A stretch of 64,000 bases of DNA from an uncultured Marinomonas sp. GTDB lineage: Bacteria; Pseudomonadota; Gammaproteobacteria; Pseudomonadales; Marinomonadaceae. Position numbers and translations under genes: made by a program. The DNA is taken from contig CANLRQ010000006.1 of assembly GCA_947493575.1 (NCBI GenBank), positions 1-64,000 of the forward strand. The letters are read 5' to 3'. The notes under the pieces are model-generated. The model made no database searches, was not told the origin of the DNA, and saw only the letters and a program-made list of their open reading frames with translations. Positions 1 through 6,192 of this stretch are shown piece by piece. Every line of letters begins with the position of its first letter. The first letter of the stretch is position 1.

Positions 1-77
1 AGTAATTCAGTAATTCAGTAATTCAGTAATTCAGTAATTCAGTAATTCAGTAATTCAGTAATTCAGTAATTCAGTAA
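1..77. repeat. 8-bp tandem repeat (AGTAATTC)n
   Basis: At least 9.6 perfect copies of the 8-bp unit AGTAATTC run from the window edge to about position 77, so the true array is longer. There is no sequence divergence between units, which suggests recent slippage expansion. It lies about 80 bp beyond the 3' end of the RAYT gene. Because 8 is not a multiple of three, length changes would shift frame if the array were coding, but no ORF runs through it here. Confidence 0.95.
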
Positions 78-159
78 AAGTGAGAATATCTTGACGAGCA
101 AAATCAATCACCCTTTTGTGATGTTATTTTAATGCAGTAAGAGTAATGAAATATTTAGA

Positions 160-1140
160 TTAAGCTAACAATCGGCAACAGCGTTTATTGGGTCTTGCTC
201 TGGGTTGGCTGTTTTTGTAACGTTCCATACTCTGAGTTTGGCCAACAACACCATGTGTATGTGACTCAAACTTTGTCGCGATCTCCATCCAATTTTCTGA
301 GTCGATTCCTAGACGTTGCAATATCGGGGACAAGGATAAATCAATGGCTCCTCGTTTATCATGACGAACGATACGCCCTGTAAGATCAACCAGTTGCAAG
401 TAATCAGTCAGTTTAAATGAGATTCCGTTTAGTTTGTCTGCTTTTGTATCTGCTCGCTCATTACCAACAAACGGATACAAGGTTTTTGGCTGCTTTCCTT
501 TTTCAGCCGCCTCCACTCTCTTTTTGATACTGGTGAATTCCGATTTTTCAGGCGTAGTAGCAATGCCCGCTCTAATCGGATTTAAATCGACATACGCCAT
601 GCAAGCAAGAATCGAGGCTTCATCTAATAATGCTTGAGATTTAAAACGCCCTTCCCAGAAGCGCCCTGTACATTCATCTTCAAAATTCGCTTGCCTAGCA
701 ATCGGCTCGTTCAACTCCCTCATAAACCAACTGATATCCGACAATCTTTCACGATAGATTGCAGCCGATCTTTCAGCCAATTCAACAGCATACTCTGGCA
801 TAGTATCACCACGAGCGAATTGTTGGGTAAATAATGTGCCTTTATGAAGAGAATGCCACCGTCGTAATACTTCATGTGTAGACCAATTTTTTGCTTGTTT
901 ATCATCAACATGTAATACGAGGTGAAGGTGATTGCTCATCACGGCATAAGCACAGATATCAATTGAGAAAATTTGAGATAAAAATAGAATTCGAGCTTCA
1001 ATCCATCCTCGACGGTGTTCAAAACTTTTTCCTGTAACTGAATCTTCACCACACAGAAAAGCACGGCGGACGCATCGGCTGATGCAATGATAAAACGGAG
1101 TATCAGACAAACTGACTTGTTGGCTTCTTGCCCTTGGCAT
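160..1140 (-). CDS. REP-associated tyrosine transposase (RAYT, Y1/IS200-like)
   Basis: Single-strand DNA transposase of the Y1 (HUH) superfamily. The N-terminus (SLSDTPFYHCISRCVRRAFLCG) is typical of the RAYT group. The metal-binding HUH motif is HLH at residues 71-73 inside SNHLHLVLH, and the candidate nucleophile is Tyr183 in AYVDLNPIRAG. The 326-residue length fits the longer RAYT subgroup that carries a C-terminal extension. RAYTs are single-copy, non-IS genes thought to mobilise or maintain REP sequences. Matching repeats (AAGTAATGGGTGTCA) lie just upstream, at 1206-1221 and 2113-2162. Its first 15 codons and upstream DNA are duplicated at 2004-2130. Both motifs are intact, so it may be active. 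The start is the ATG of MPRARSQ, shared with the duplicated fragment. Confidence 0.9.
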   Translation of the reverse strand: MPRARSQQVSLSDTPFYHCISRCVRRAFLCGEDSVTGKSFEHRRGWIEARILFLSQIFSIDICAYAVMSNHLHLVLHVDDKQAKNWSTHEVLRRWHSLHKGTLFTQQFARGDTMPEYAVELAERSAAIYRERLSDISWFMRELNEPIARQANFEDECTGRFWEGRFKSQALLDEASILACMAYVDLNPIRAGIATTPEKSEFTSIKKRVEAAEKGKQPKTLYPFVGNERADTKADKLNGISFKLTDYLQLVDLTGRIVRHDKRGAIDLSLSPILQRLGIDSENWMEIATKFESHTHGVVGQTQSMERYKNSQPRARPNKRCCRLLA

Positions 1141-1222
1141 AACTTCTTCCTCATCCTTGAGTATGGTTTTTTTAGTTTAGGCAGTAATTAAATAAACATC
1201 AATAAAGTAATGGGTGTCACGT
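1096..1222. repeat. Direct repeat copy 1 (RAYT 5' end and upstream REP)
   Basis: About 127 bp nearly identical to 2004-2130. It covers the first codons of the RAYT gene, its upstream leader, and ends in the REP-like AAGTAATGGGTGTCA. The two copies differ by scattered point changes and a few small indels. Together they bracket 780 bp containing a truncated acetyltransferase gene, as a composite insertion or an unequal recombination would leave. Confidence 0.85.
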
Positions 1223-1610
1223 ATGTATCGCTATTAGCCTTAAGCTCTTTGAATGCGTAAGTTTCTACAGCTTTGACTGCTTCCGAAATGAAGCCATAAC
1301 CAACGCTCGAACTACGTAGCCAATAACCAATTTCAAAGTACGGAACTGTTTTGTCACGAATGATAAGCCCTATTGTTCCTAGAAAACGATCAGTGCTTTT
1401 ATCGATGATTGAATATCGTAACTCACCTTCAAAGTTCTCAAAATTGCTGATAGCCTGCTTTGTATTTTCGATGGATTCTGTCTCAGTCAACGCATATGGA
1501 ACCCAAGAAAGATAAACACCAAGCTCGTCTTGGCTTTCTAGTATAGCTTCGAGCATCAAAGGCTGATACTCCATTGACGGTGGAAGTAGCTTAAGCCTTT
1601 CTGTTTCCAT
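1188..1610 (-). pseudogene. Truncated GNAT (RimJ/RimL-like) N-acetyltransferase
   Basis: The start METERLKLLPPS is typical of the RimJ/RimL acetyltransferase family and is chosen over an upstream in-frame start at 1670 because GGAG lies about 9 bp before it. The central strands (YSIIDKSTDRFLGTIGLI, FEIGYWLRSSSVGYGFISEAVKAV) contain the family's acetyl-CoA region. Homology ends near residue 130 (ELKAN); the last residues, VTPITLLMFI, are simply translated from the adjacent 127-bp repeat. The C-terminal strands expected of a 170-190 residue enzyme (NxxSxxxxxKxGF region) are missing, so this is most likely a dead fragment cut by the repeat insertion. It may be a former integron cassette, but no attC could be recognised next to it. 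Confidence 0.75.
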
Positions 1611-2003
1611 ATATAACAATCTCCAATTAAGGCTTTTAACTACTAAGCGGCTATACAGTGGCGCAACCATGGTTATAATCGTTTGTTGAATGGCCGCTTT
1701 ATTTATAGGGAATTTGCTTTTTCAAGATTGGTGACGTCTCTGTTTATATCGCGGTGTTTCTTTGTATTCTTCGAAGGTGACGTTTAAATCCCTTCGTGTT
1801 TCTTATATTTTATGTATTGCTTTCCCATACTTTTACTCGAACGCTAAGGATTAGGCAAGCAACGCCCCTAAGGCTTCACAACTTGATATTTTTACCCTTG
1901 TTATCTCTGAACGTGACTTATGACACTTGGCTGTTTTTAATGATATCCACTAACCTATTGAAATATATAAATTAAATAGATGGATGTCTTATATAATTTT
2001 TAT
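1611..2003. other. Non-coding accessory DNA, no feature recognised
   Basis: About 390 bp upstream of the truncated acetyltransferase with no credible ORF. I looked for RYYYAAC/GTTRRRY core-site pairs with complementary arms and found none convincing; a lone GTTGAAT near 1685 lacks a partner. The composition is AT-rich. Confidence 0.5.
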
Positions 2004-2049
2004 ACGGAGTATCAGACAAACTGACATGTTGGCTTCTGGCCCTTGGCAT
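2004..2049 (-). pseudogene. RAYT 5' fragment
   Basis: Fifteen to sixteen codons (MPRARSQHVSLSDTPY) of a second RAYT gene beginning at the ATG at 2047-2049. They differ from the intact gene at 160-1140 at two residues (Q8H, F16Y). The reading frame ends abruptly at 2004 where similarity stops. It is part of direct repeat copy 2 and is not functional. Confidence 0.8.
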
Positions 2050-2130
2050 AACTTCTTCCTCATCCTTGAGTTTGGCTTTTTAGTTTAGACAGTGATTAGA
2101 GAAACATCAATAAAGTAATGGGTGTCATAC
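2004..2130. repeat. Direct repeat copy 2 (RAYT 5' fragment and REP)
   Basis: Second copy of the block at 1096-1222, in the same orientation. It continues on its right into extra copies of the 25-bp REP-like unit. Confidence 0.85.
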
Positions 2131-2175
2131 ATTGCCCAAGTAATGGGTGTCATACATTGCCCTGATACATTGCCC
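2113..2175. repeat. REP-like 25-bp tandem unit, 2.5 copies
   Basis: Two perfect copies of a 25-bp unit starting AAGTAATGGGTGTCATACAT and ending TGCCC lie at 2113-2137 and 2138-2162, followed by a partial copy to 2175. The first 15 bases also occur just upstream of the intact RAYT gene. This makes the unit a candidate cognate REP for that transposase. Confidence 0.75.
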
Positions 2176-2237
2176 TGTACGGAGCCGCATGCAGGGTGTT
2201 GTGGGGGCTGGAGGTTAGAAACCTCCGGCTACCCGAT
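2176..2237 (+). mobile_element. Possible 3' end of a group II intron (relic)
   Basis: The segment GTACGGAGCC...GTGTTGTGGGGGCTGGAGG-TTAGAAACCTCCGGCTACCCGAT resembles, from memory, the last part of bacterial group II introns: a domain-VI-like GGAGGTT/AACCTCC hairpin and a terminal ACCCGAT. No reverse transcriptase ORF precedes it, so only the tail would remain. The flank after it reads TAAAT, which could be the remainder of a GTTAAAT attC core site. Group IIC-attC introns are known to enter attC sites in the opposite orientation to the cassette gene, as here. No search could be run, so this is tentative. Confidence 0.4.
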
Positions 2238-3210
2238 TAAATTCCTTTTCGACACCTACTCTTTGCAAACACTCATCTAGTATGAGTTTAATTACATCAT
2301 CGTATGACATTTTGTTTTCGATTTCGCATGCTCGAGGAAAGTAACTTGTACCCTGATTCATTCCAGGAACCAAATTAGCTTCCAGAAAATAACAAATCCC
2401 GAAATCGTCCATCTTTACATCAATCCGGCCAAACCCTCGAGCGCCTAACCCCTGAAAAGAAGCTACGGCAAGTTCATTGACAGAATCCATGTCATGACGT
2501 TCGATTTTTTTAAGCGTTTCTGTATCACTCATCTTTGCGGCGGATCCAAGTATCTTTAATCCCCCTGAAGATTCAGGAGGAGCTATTTCGATTGCAGATA
2601 CTGTTATATTTCCACCCCTATTCTTAATGACCGCTACCGTAAATTCTTTTCCACTTAAATACTCTTCTACTAACACTGGCTGTTTATATATCTTATATAA
2701 AGACAATAACTTTTCTCTAAATTCGGAAAAGTTTTCAACAAAAGAGCTGTCATCAATTCCATTTCCATTGGCGGCATCCAATGGTTTAAGAAACAGCGGA
2801 AATAAAATCGGCAACTCCTCTTTACACCTATACTGATCGGGTATTGCCGTAAAATATTTCGCGGTTTTAATACCTAGGTTCGTTAAACGTTCTTTGGCGA
2901 AGACCTTATCTGAGTCATACTTAAGTGTTTCTCGATTTGATCCCGAAAATGTGATGTGGTTTTGTTCAAAATACTCAGAAAACCACATATCTTCCTGCCC
3001 TTCAATTGGCATGTACTTCGCAGCCAAAACTACCAGATCTGGGGCTCGCCTAACGACACTTTCTAAGTCTTCAAGCGTTTCGCAAATTGTAACTGAAACC
3101 GAATGTCCCATACCTTCTATAGAATCCAGTACGTCGCCACAAGCAAGCAGCGAACCAAAACCGGTTTCCTTCAATTTTGAATTTCGAGACGTAATTATTT
3201 CTATTTTCAT
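2215..3210 (-). CDS. ATP-grasp ligase, D-alanine-D-alanine ligase-like
   Basis: A 331-residue ATP-grasp protein whose layout resembles D-Ala-D-Ala ligases: an N-terminal Rossmann-like half (to about 95), an ATP-binding lid (LKYDSDKVFAKERL near 97), PLFLKPLDAANGNGI near 140, a VEEYLSGKEFTV strand, and C-terminal magnesium/substrate loops ARGFGRIDVKMD and FLEANLVPGMNQGTSYFP. The ARGxGRxD and E-N-P-GM-ST-like motifs are those of Ddl, but the N-terminal serine/glutamate substrate motif is not obvious, so the substrate is unknown. It occupies the third cassette position, behind an attC site. The last six residues (RVAGGF) come from the adjacent possible intron end, so the natural C-terminus may have been altered. 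Alternatives are a peptide- or amino-acid-ligating self-resistance enzyme. Confidence 0.8.
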   Translation of the reverse strand: MKIEIITSRNSKLKETGFGSLLACGDVLDSIEGMGHSVSVTICETLEDLESVVRRAPDLVVLAAKYMPIEGQEDMWFSEYFEQNHITFSGSNRETLKYDSDKVFAKERLTNLGIKTAKYFTAIPDQYRCKEELPILFPLFLKPLDAANGNGIDDSSFVENFSEFREKLLSLYKIYKQPVLVEEYLSGKEFTVAVIKNRGGNITVSAIEIAPPESSGGLKILGSAAKMSDTETLKKIERHDMDSVNELAVASFQGLGARGFGRIDVKMDDFGICYFLEANLVPGMNQGTSYFPRACEIENKMSYDDVIKLILDECLQRVGVEKEFNRVAGGF

Positions 3211-3288
3211 TTCATATTTCCATTGGATTAGACCCAGTTGGGTCAGAAGTCGGTGTTATGAAATGAATTCAAAGAAGATGGATTGAAA

Positions 3289-3357
3289 TCACAAAATCGA
3301 CAGGCGAGAATGCCAGCTTATCGAGAAGAAGAAAAGATAAGCCATGAATAATAACAC
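3289..3357 (-). CDS. Micro-ORF in cassette leader (22 aa, hydrophobic)
   Basis: A short frame, MLLFMAYLFFFSISWHSRLSIL, begins at a GTG four bases after a perfect AGGAGG (3362-3367) and ends in TGA at 3289. It lies in the same cassette as, and upstream of, the ATP-grasp gene. The strong Shine-Dalgarno argues that ribosomes load here. It could be a leader peptide helping translation from the array promoter, or a small membrane peptide. The spacing to GTG is tight; the in-frame ATG at 3345 would have 16 bases. Confidence 0.35.
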   Translation of the reverse strand: MLLFMAYLFFFSISWHSRLSIL

Positions 3358-3402
3358 AATGCCTCCTATTTAGATATTAAAGGGACACTATGGCCTGATG
3401 GA

Positions 3403-3474
3403 ATTTAACGCCTTTGTCACCGGAAAATTAGGAGCGCAGCGAGTAATTTTTCCGAGTGCAGCAACTTGTTAGGC
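3403..3474 (-). other. attC recombination site (72 bp)
   Basis: Read on the minus strand, it opens with the core GCCTAAC (RYYYAAC, 3468-3474) and closes with GTTAAAT (GTTRRRY, 3403-3409). Between them imperfect inverted arms (CTCGGAAAAATTA / TAATTTTCCGGTG) surround a CGCTGCGCTC centre shared with the second attC. The upstream gene's TAA stop lies inside the core GCCTAAC, which is characteristic of integron cassettes. Confidence 0.88.
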
Positions 3475-5238
3475 CTCTGCGTCATAAATTGCTCTGATTT
3501 TTTGATCCATTTGTGGAGTGACCGCGAAGCCTTCTGCGGTAATGTGACTTAATGCCACATAAGGTTTGCTACTTCCACCATTTGGCAAGCCAAGCTCTTC
3601 TTCTATATCATTTTCCAATACCACCGAAGAACCTATATTGATATCAATTTCATCAACAATTTTTTGTGTTGATCGATCTGCCGACGCAATTGCATCTACC
3701 CCTTTGTGAGCTTGATGATCTCTGTCATAAACAGCGACATACGGGATAGAAAACTTATTCATAAGCTTAACGTAAAGGGGGATATTATCTTTTGAACCGC
3801 AATCGATTAAAGTATATTCGTACCTAAATACACCTAACTCTTTAGCCAATAGAGGAAATACAGTTTTTTCTGTAGCTCCCTCTAGCAACACAACTTTACT
3901 GGCAAAGAATAATTCACCACGATCAGGATTGATCCAGTAGGAAAGATTGAAGTCTTTTTTTGAATCTCCTTCAAACAAATCTTCGGTGCATTGCTTAACC
4001 TTAGTTCCGTTTACTTCATCATTCTTTGTTGCTATGTAAATAGACTTATAACGCTCAACATCAATAAGACCGCTTGAATGCGTACAGAGGATCACTTGAC
4101 TTCCTGACTCAGACAAAGCAACGAATGAGTCGAATAACGACCTTTGCGCTTGAGGATGTAAATAAAGCTCAGGCTCCTCGAATATAAAGTATCTAGAATT
4201 TGATGCTTTTCTATTTCCTTGTTCTTCCGCCGATTCTGCCTCGGCAAAAGCTTTTTTAGCAACTACTTGTATTAGCGCAACTGTGAGAGCTCGCTGTAAA
4301 CCGTGTCCTTTTCGTTTTATATCAGTTCGAACACCGTCATCAACCCAAACCTGAGTATTTGCTTTAAATACATTCTCAATATCAGGAGCACTTACTTCAA
4401 TATCTACTTTAGCACCCCACGCAACTAGCTCATCAGTTAACTCTTGCTCAAAGTCAGTCAATTGTTTAGGTCGATCATTATTGTCGTTACCTTCATGATC
4501 TTTTTTGTTCAGGGTGGAAAATAGTTTTCCGAGTTTTTCCTTTGTTTCCTTCCAGTCTCTATTGTGCTCAGACATCAAATCTACAACATCAGCATACATT
4601 TTTCCGAAAACACTAGAATCTTTAGAAGAAAAATCATCCGATGCTTCTTTTACAGCTGGTATAAAGTAAACTTCACCAAATATTCCCTTTGCTACACTTT
4701 TCAACCCCAGAAAATTTGTAGTCTCAAGCTCAAAAGCGAATTGAATATCTTCCCTGTTGTTTTTGATGTATTCGTTTTGGGCGTCGATGATGTTTTGCTT
4801 GGTGATTCGTCCAGAATCAGGAATATAAGGATGGAATGGCAGGCTGGACGCTAGTTCTCTTTTTGTGTAAGCAGAAGCATTCGCTTCTTGAAGCCAATCT
4901 TCCGATGGATTTTCTATGTATCCTCGGTATTCAAAACTACCACCTAAAAAGGCTGTTTTTCTTACGACTATTTTTCCCTCAGAAGTTAAATACTTTTTGA
5001 AAGTAGTTTTATCTGACTCATCAAGATCACCAAACTCAATTTCTACAAATAGTTCAGAAGAACCATGGAAGAAGTCCAGATCTTGTTGCTTTATCTCACC
5101 AAAGAAGAATAAGACGGAAGATAAAAGATTCGACTTGCCGTGGTTATTCTGACCAATGATAACCATTAGATCTTGTGCTTTTAGCTTTTCTTCTTTTACA
5201 GAGCGCCAGTTTTTAATCCATATACTTTCAATTTTCAC
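3469..5238 (-). CDS. OLD-family ATPase with TOPRIM nuclease domain
   Basis: A 589-residue class 1 OLD-type protein: an ABC/SMC-like ATPase followed by a TOPRIM nuclease domain. Walker A is GQNNHGKS at 29-36, an ABC-signature-like KGHGLQRAL lies near 310-318, Walker B with the catalytic glutamates is FIFEEPELYLHP near 351-361, and the H-loop is CTHSSG near 385. The TOPRIM metal ligands are E in LLEGATE (451-457) and DRD in AVYDRDHQ (505-507), all present. OLD proteins act in anti-phage defence, either alone or with partners such as GajB; no helicase partner is adjacent. The start is GTG at 5238 with AAGGAG seven bases upstream, just inside the cassette. It is the second cassette, downstream of the TIR-like gene. 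Confidence 0.9.
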   Translation of the reverse strand: MKIESIWIKNWRSVKEEKLKAQDLMVIIGQNNHGKSNLLSSVLFFFGEIKQQDLDFFHGSSELFVEIEFGDLDESDKTTFKKYLTSEGKIVVRKTAFLGGSFEYRGYIENPSEDWLQEANASAYTKRELASSLPFHPYIPDSGRITKQNIIDAQNEYIKNNREDIQFAFELETTNFLGLKSVAKGIFGEVYFIPAVKEASDDFSSKDSSVFGKMYADVVDLMSEHNRDWKETKEKLGKLFSTLNKKDHEGNDNNDRPKQLTDFEQELTDELVAWGAKVDIEVSAPDIENVFKANTQVWVDDGVRTDIKRKGHGLQRALTVALIQVVAKKAFAEAESAEEQGNRKASNSRYFIFEEPELYLHPQAQRSLFDSFVALSESGSQVILCTHSSGLIDVERYKSIYIATKNDEVNGTKVKQCTEDLFEGDSKKDFNLSYWINPDRGELFFASKVVLLEGATEKTVFPLLAKELGVFRYEYTLIDCGSKDNIPLYVKLMNKFSIPYVAVYDRDHQAHKGVDAIASADRSTQKIVDEIDINIGSSVVLENDIEEELGLPNGGSSKPYVALSHITAEGFAVTPQMDQKIRAIYDAEA

Positions 5239-5253
5239 TACTTACTCCTTGTG

Positions 5254-5325
5254 GCCTAACGTCCGCATTTGCGGCTGGTTTTGAGCGCAGCGGAAAACCA
5301 GTCCGACAACATGCGTTTGTTAGGC
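5254..5325 (-). other. attC recombination site (72 bp)
   Basis: Minus-strand core sites GCCTAAC (5319-5325) and GTTAGGC (5254-5260) flank an imperfect palindrome: AAACGCATGTTGTC / GCGGAC outer arms and GGACTGGTTTTC / GAAAACCAGC-like inner arms around CGCTGCGCTC. It has the same length and centre as the attC at 3403-3474. It follows the TIR-like gene, whose TGA ends 12 bases before the core site. Confidence 0.92.
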
Positions 5326-5337
5326 TTGGCGCGGTAA

Positions 5338-6144
5338 TCAGAAAACGTTGCTAATTGCATAACCACATGCTCTCAGTTCTTTGGCAACCTCAGTCTTCCA
5401 CGCGCCATATTCATCTAGAGAAACATATACGACACCGCTTATATCATTTGGTGTTTCAATGTCTCCTTTGGCTAATGAGCATACATTTTTTCGCCCCAGC
5501 TTAGCCATTAAGTACCCATGTTCAAACACTACATTTTGGCGAGCCCTATTCTTTGGTGGTATTTTTGACTCATGAACACCACGCCCAAGATCGCAGGCGG
5601 TATAAAGAACAAGAGCAAAATCTGCATCATTCGAGTAGTGCTCGATTTTTTCAATAATGGTCATTCCTGAACTAGCCTGCTCATGTAATATAATGGCTTC
5701 TAAGCCAAGTTTTTCGATAAAGCGACTTACTTCTTGTTTGGCTTCATTATCACGCCCATGCACTATAAACACTTTTCGTTTATTTCTAGCTACTTTAGGT
5801 GGCGAGAGAGAAAAACTTTGCGCAGGAACTTGTGGGCTAGATTGTTGAATCGGTTGACCAAACTCAAGTGCATCTAAAAGAGGTGTAAATTGTTCAGATA
5901 GGAATGTTCGCCTTTCTGCGTATGTCTTGAATTTTGGCTGGATAAAACCCCAAAAAGAATCAAGATTACGATGTTGGCGAAGCCAGTTGGGAAGCATCGA
6001 TGATAGATTCGATTTGCTTAGCAGTTCGTGACGAAGAACCTCAAATTCATGATCATCAGCCGCTAGTCCTGTTGCTCTCGCAGTGAGCAAGTTGACTAGA
6101 TAACTCACTTTATCAAAGTCACTTTCTAAAAACTCGATACTCAA
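5338..6144 (-). CDS. TIR-like predicted nucleotide-binding protein with N-terminal accessory domain
   Basis: 268 residues in two parts. Residues about 123-268 match the TIR-like family (PF10137, also the Cap12/Pycsar-effector TIR family). VFIVHGRDNEAK is at 125-136, ADFALVLYTACDLG near 174, and ARQNVVFEHGYLMAKLGR near 201-218 with the acidic residue (E208) expected to be catalytic in NAD-cleaving TIRs. Residues 1-95 form a compact helical region (FEVLRHELL, LPNWLRQHRNLDSFWGFIQPKF, YAERRTFL) resembling N-terminal sensor domains of abortive-infection proteins, joined by a Pro/Gln/Ser linker. The role is inferred to be phage-triggered NAD depletion or nucleotide sensing. The start is TTG at 6144 with AAGGA eight bases before. 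It is the first cassette after the IS. No cyclase gene is adjacent. Confidence 0.85.
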   Translation of the reverse strand: MSIEFLESDFDKVSYLVNLLTARATGLAADDHEFEVLRHELLSKSNLSSMLPNWLRQHRNLDSFWGFIQPKFKTYAERRTFLSEQFTPLLDALEFGQPIQQSSPQVPAQSFSLSPPKVARNKRKVFIVHGRDNEAKQEVSRFIEKLGLEAIILHEQASSGMTIIEKIEHYSNDADFALVLYTACDLGRGVHESKIPPKNRARQNVVFEHGYLMAKLGRKNVCSLAKGDIETPNDISGVVYVSLDEYGAWKTEVAKELRACGYAISNVF

Positions 6145-6181
6145 TTTACGTTTCCTTAATAGTGATCGATTTCAAATTTGA

Positions 6182-6188
6182 GCCTAAC
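6182..6188 (-). other. Integron core site at first cassette junction (GTTAGGC)
   Basis: GTTAGGC on the minus strand (GCCTAAC on plus) lies 38 bases before the TIR-like gene, where the right half of an attI or attC is expected. The partner half is not visible because the IS begins 4 bases away. It marks either attI-cassette 1 or a cassette-cassette junction broken by the IS. Confidence 0.6.
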
Positions 6189-6192
6189 ATCT

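Noticed and set aside
1..77. CRISPR array
   Set aside because: The unit is 8 bp with no spacers; it is a simple tandem repeat.
1630..1700. A third attC next to the truncated acetyltransferase (GTTGAAT near 1685)
   Set aside because: No RYYYAAC partner with matching arms within 60-130 bp; the TTTTAAC near 1632 fails at the first base and the arms do not pair.
3469..5238. Complete Gabija system (OLD nuclease plus helicase)
   Set aside because: No UvrD/Rep-like helicase gene is next to the OLD gene; the neighbour is the TIR-like cassette.
5338..6144. CBASS or Pycsar operon
   Set aside because: The TIR-like family is used there, but no nucleotide cyclase gene lies in the window's island.
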